Assembly: GCF_014905135.1 (NCBI RefSeq)
Contig: NZ_CP041406.1
Span: 1,922,001 to 1,986,000, forward strand
From: Sulfurimonas paralvinellae
GTDB taxonomy: Bacteria; Campylobacterota; Campylobacteria; Campylobacterales; Sulfurimonadaceae
DNA length: 64,000 nt
Direction: 5' to 3'
Every line of letters starts with the position of its first letter. Position 1 is the first letter of the stretch. Shown here piece by piece: positions 62,823-64,000 of this stretch. The position numbers and the translations under genes were made by a program. The notes under the pieces are model-generated. The model was not told the origin of the DNA and ran no database searches. It saw only the letters and a program-made list of their open reading frames with translations.

Positions 62823-64000
62823 TTACTCTTCTATCTTCTTGTTTAAAAGTGTGCTTAACACTCTGTCTTCTACCATAGACATTTGAATAGCCGGAAGGTA
62901 TCCTGCATCTTTGTAGCTTTCATATGCTTTTTGCGGATCTTGACCCATTTGCATTGCTTCAAAGTAGATAGTCTGCATAACTTCCTGTTCTTCGACTTTT
63001 ACACCAAGCTTTTGAGCAAGTGCGTCAATGATAAATGTAGCTTTTACACTTTTTTCTGCATCTGCTCTAAATGTTTCACGAAGTTCTTCTAATTTCTTAG
63101 GGTTTTCACGAAGCTCTTTAATCTCATCTTCGCTCATTTCAGAAGCTTTTTTGTTTACAGCCATGTCAATCTCTTGTTCTACAACGAACTCTGGAAGATC
63201 AAAGTCAAGTTTTTCAACCATCGCTTCTAAAAGTTTAGGTTTTAGCTCATCATTGTAAAGTTTTGCAAGTTTCTCCTGCTCGATCGCTTTTTTCACTTCA
63301 GCTTTTAACTCATCTAAAGTAGCGTCCTCTTTTTGTAAAAGTTTTTGTGCAAGTTCGTCATTTACTTCCACCTCATCTTTTACTTTTACCTGATTAACTT
63401 TTACTTTGAACATCGCTTCTTTACCGGCAAGTTCTTTTGAACCGTAGTTCTCAGGGAAAGTTACGTTAAGTTCAACTTCTTCGTCACGTTTTACGCCGAT
63501 AAGCTGGTCTTCAAAACCTGGAATGAACTGACCTGAACCTAAAAGAAGCTCGAATCCTTCAGCTTTTCCGCCTTCGAATGCTTTTCCGTCAACAAAACCT
63601 TCAAAGTCGATAACAGCAGTATCACCTTCTTTCATTTTACGGTTACGTTTGATGTTTACAAGCGGTGCCTGACCTTCAGCGATCTCTTTGATTCTCTCTT
63701 CAACCTCTTTGTCGCTTACTTCGGGTTTTTTAAAGTCTGGAACCAAAGCATCAACATCGTCCAAATTGATTTCAGGACGCATAGCAACTTTTACAGCTAC
63801 TTCGATTTTGTCATCGCTTTTGTCAAATTTTGAGATAGTCGGCTCACCGATTAGTGACTCGTTAGCGATTTTTAATTCATCAAGCCCTTTTGAGAGCACC
63901 TCACGCAATGCTTCTGCTTCTGCATCTTCAACAAGTTTTTGTCCATACTGTTTTTTGATGATTGCAACAGGAACTTTCCCTTTTCTAAACCCTTGAACAT
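62823..64000 (-). CDS. tig: Trigger factor, 5' end cut by window edge
   Basis: The visible part is the C-terminal 392 residues of the ribosome-bound chaperone. It begins [19 protein letters not shown] in the ribosome-binding domain. The PPIase domain is visible in [20 protein letters not shown] and [20 protein letters not shown]. The long helical C-terminal chaperone arms follow. The frame stays open to position 64000, so the start codon lies outside. About 30-40 N-terminal residues are missing judging from the family. Confidence 0.95.
   Translation of the reverse strand, partial: VQGFRKGKVPVAIIKKQYGQKLVEDAEAEALREVLSKGLDELKIANESLIGEPTISKFDKSDDKIEVAVKVAMRPEINLDDVDALVPDFKKPEVSDKEVEERIKEIAEGQAPLVNIKRNRKMKEGDTAVIDFEGFVDGKAFEGGKAEGFELLLGSGQFIPGFEDQLIGVKRDEEVELNVTFPENYGSKELAGKEAMFKVKVNQVKVKDEVEVNDELAQKLLQKEDATLDELKAEVKKAIEQEKLAKLYNDELKPKLLEAMVEKLDFDLPEFVVEQEIDMAVNKKASEMSEDEIKELRENPKKLEELRETFRADAEKSVKATFIIDALAQKLGVKVEEQEVMQTIYFEAMQMGQDPQKAYESYKDAGYLPAIQMSMVEDRVLSTLLNKKIEE

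Overview
The window looks like chromosomal DNA of a sulfur-oxidising Campylobacterota (Epsilonproteobacteria), most like Sulfurimonas. The reasons are low G+C, very tight gene packing, a soxCDYZ cluster, a NIF-type NifU/NifS pair used as the general Fe-S machinery, CcoG for cbb3 oxidase assembly, and the gene order tig-clpP-(GGDEF)-def-YifB. No rRNA, tRNA, CRISPR array or intact insertion sequence is visible. The ends are cut in an MFS gene (left, minus strand) and in tig (right, minus strand).

Positions 1-20.5 kb form a copper-handling region. It holds a CusA-type RND pump, a CopZ-like Fe-S/Zn protein with an OmpR-type two-component system, a YtkA-like protein with a CopA-type multicopper oxidase and CopB, a DUF302-SHOCT-copper P-type ATPase operon ending in a Cys-rich lipoprotein, a GMC oxidoreductase operon, a DoxX/glutamate-synthase-like operon, and a secreted KCGxGKCG protein resembling HvfA-type (MNIO-modified) copper-binding peptides. 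Seven promoters here share one layout: two 7-bp boxes (ACACAAA type) with an 11-bp period, then exactly 7 bp, then a -10 box. This is the arrangement expected for an OmpR/PhoB-family regulator, and the regulator encoded at 4561-5208 is the natural candidate. The sites link pumps, oxidase and chaperone to genes not usually placed with copper: GMC oxidoreductase, DoxX, an FMN glutamate-synthase-like protein and the KCG peptide.

Positions 20.5-38.6 kb are mixed: a DUF234 protein without a normal start codon, a small hydrolase, a FIST-GGDEF protein, dbpA, two hairpin repeat elements, an rRNA/tRNA methyltransferase, a second paralogous two-component system, an EAL-HDOD protein, nifU-nifS, leuC, an OmpA-like porin, mobA, moaC and several unknowns.

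Positions 38.6-44.6 kb carry soxC-soxD-soxY-soxZ with a structured leader and a strong terminator, followed by MOSC, DUF302-like and DUF4395 proteins. SoxCD and SoxYZ together oxidise the sulfane sulfur carried on SoxY in the periplasm.

Positions 44.6-64 kb are mostly housekeeping genes on the minus strand: aroC, rnc, rnhA, a TPR protein, a YeiH-type permease, a 1200-residue DUF748 protein, ccoG, metH (plus strand), a YifB-type ATPase, def, clpP and tig. A serine-recombinase-like protein that has lost its catalytic serine lies just upstream of ccoG and may be a regulator. A degenerate GGDEF protein lies between def and clpP.
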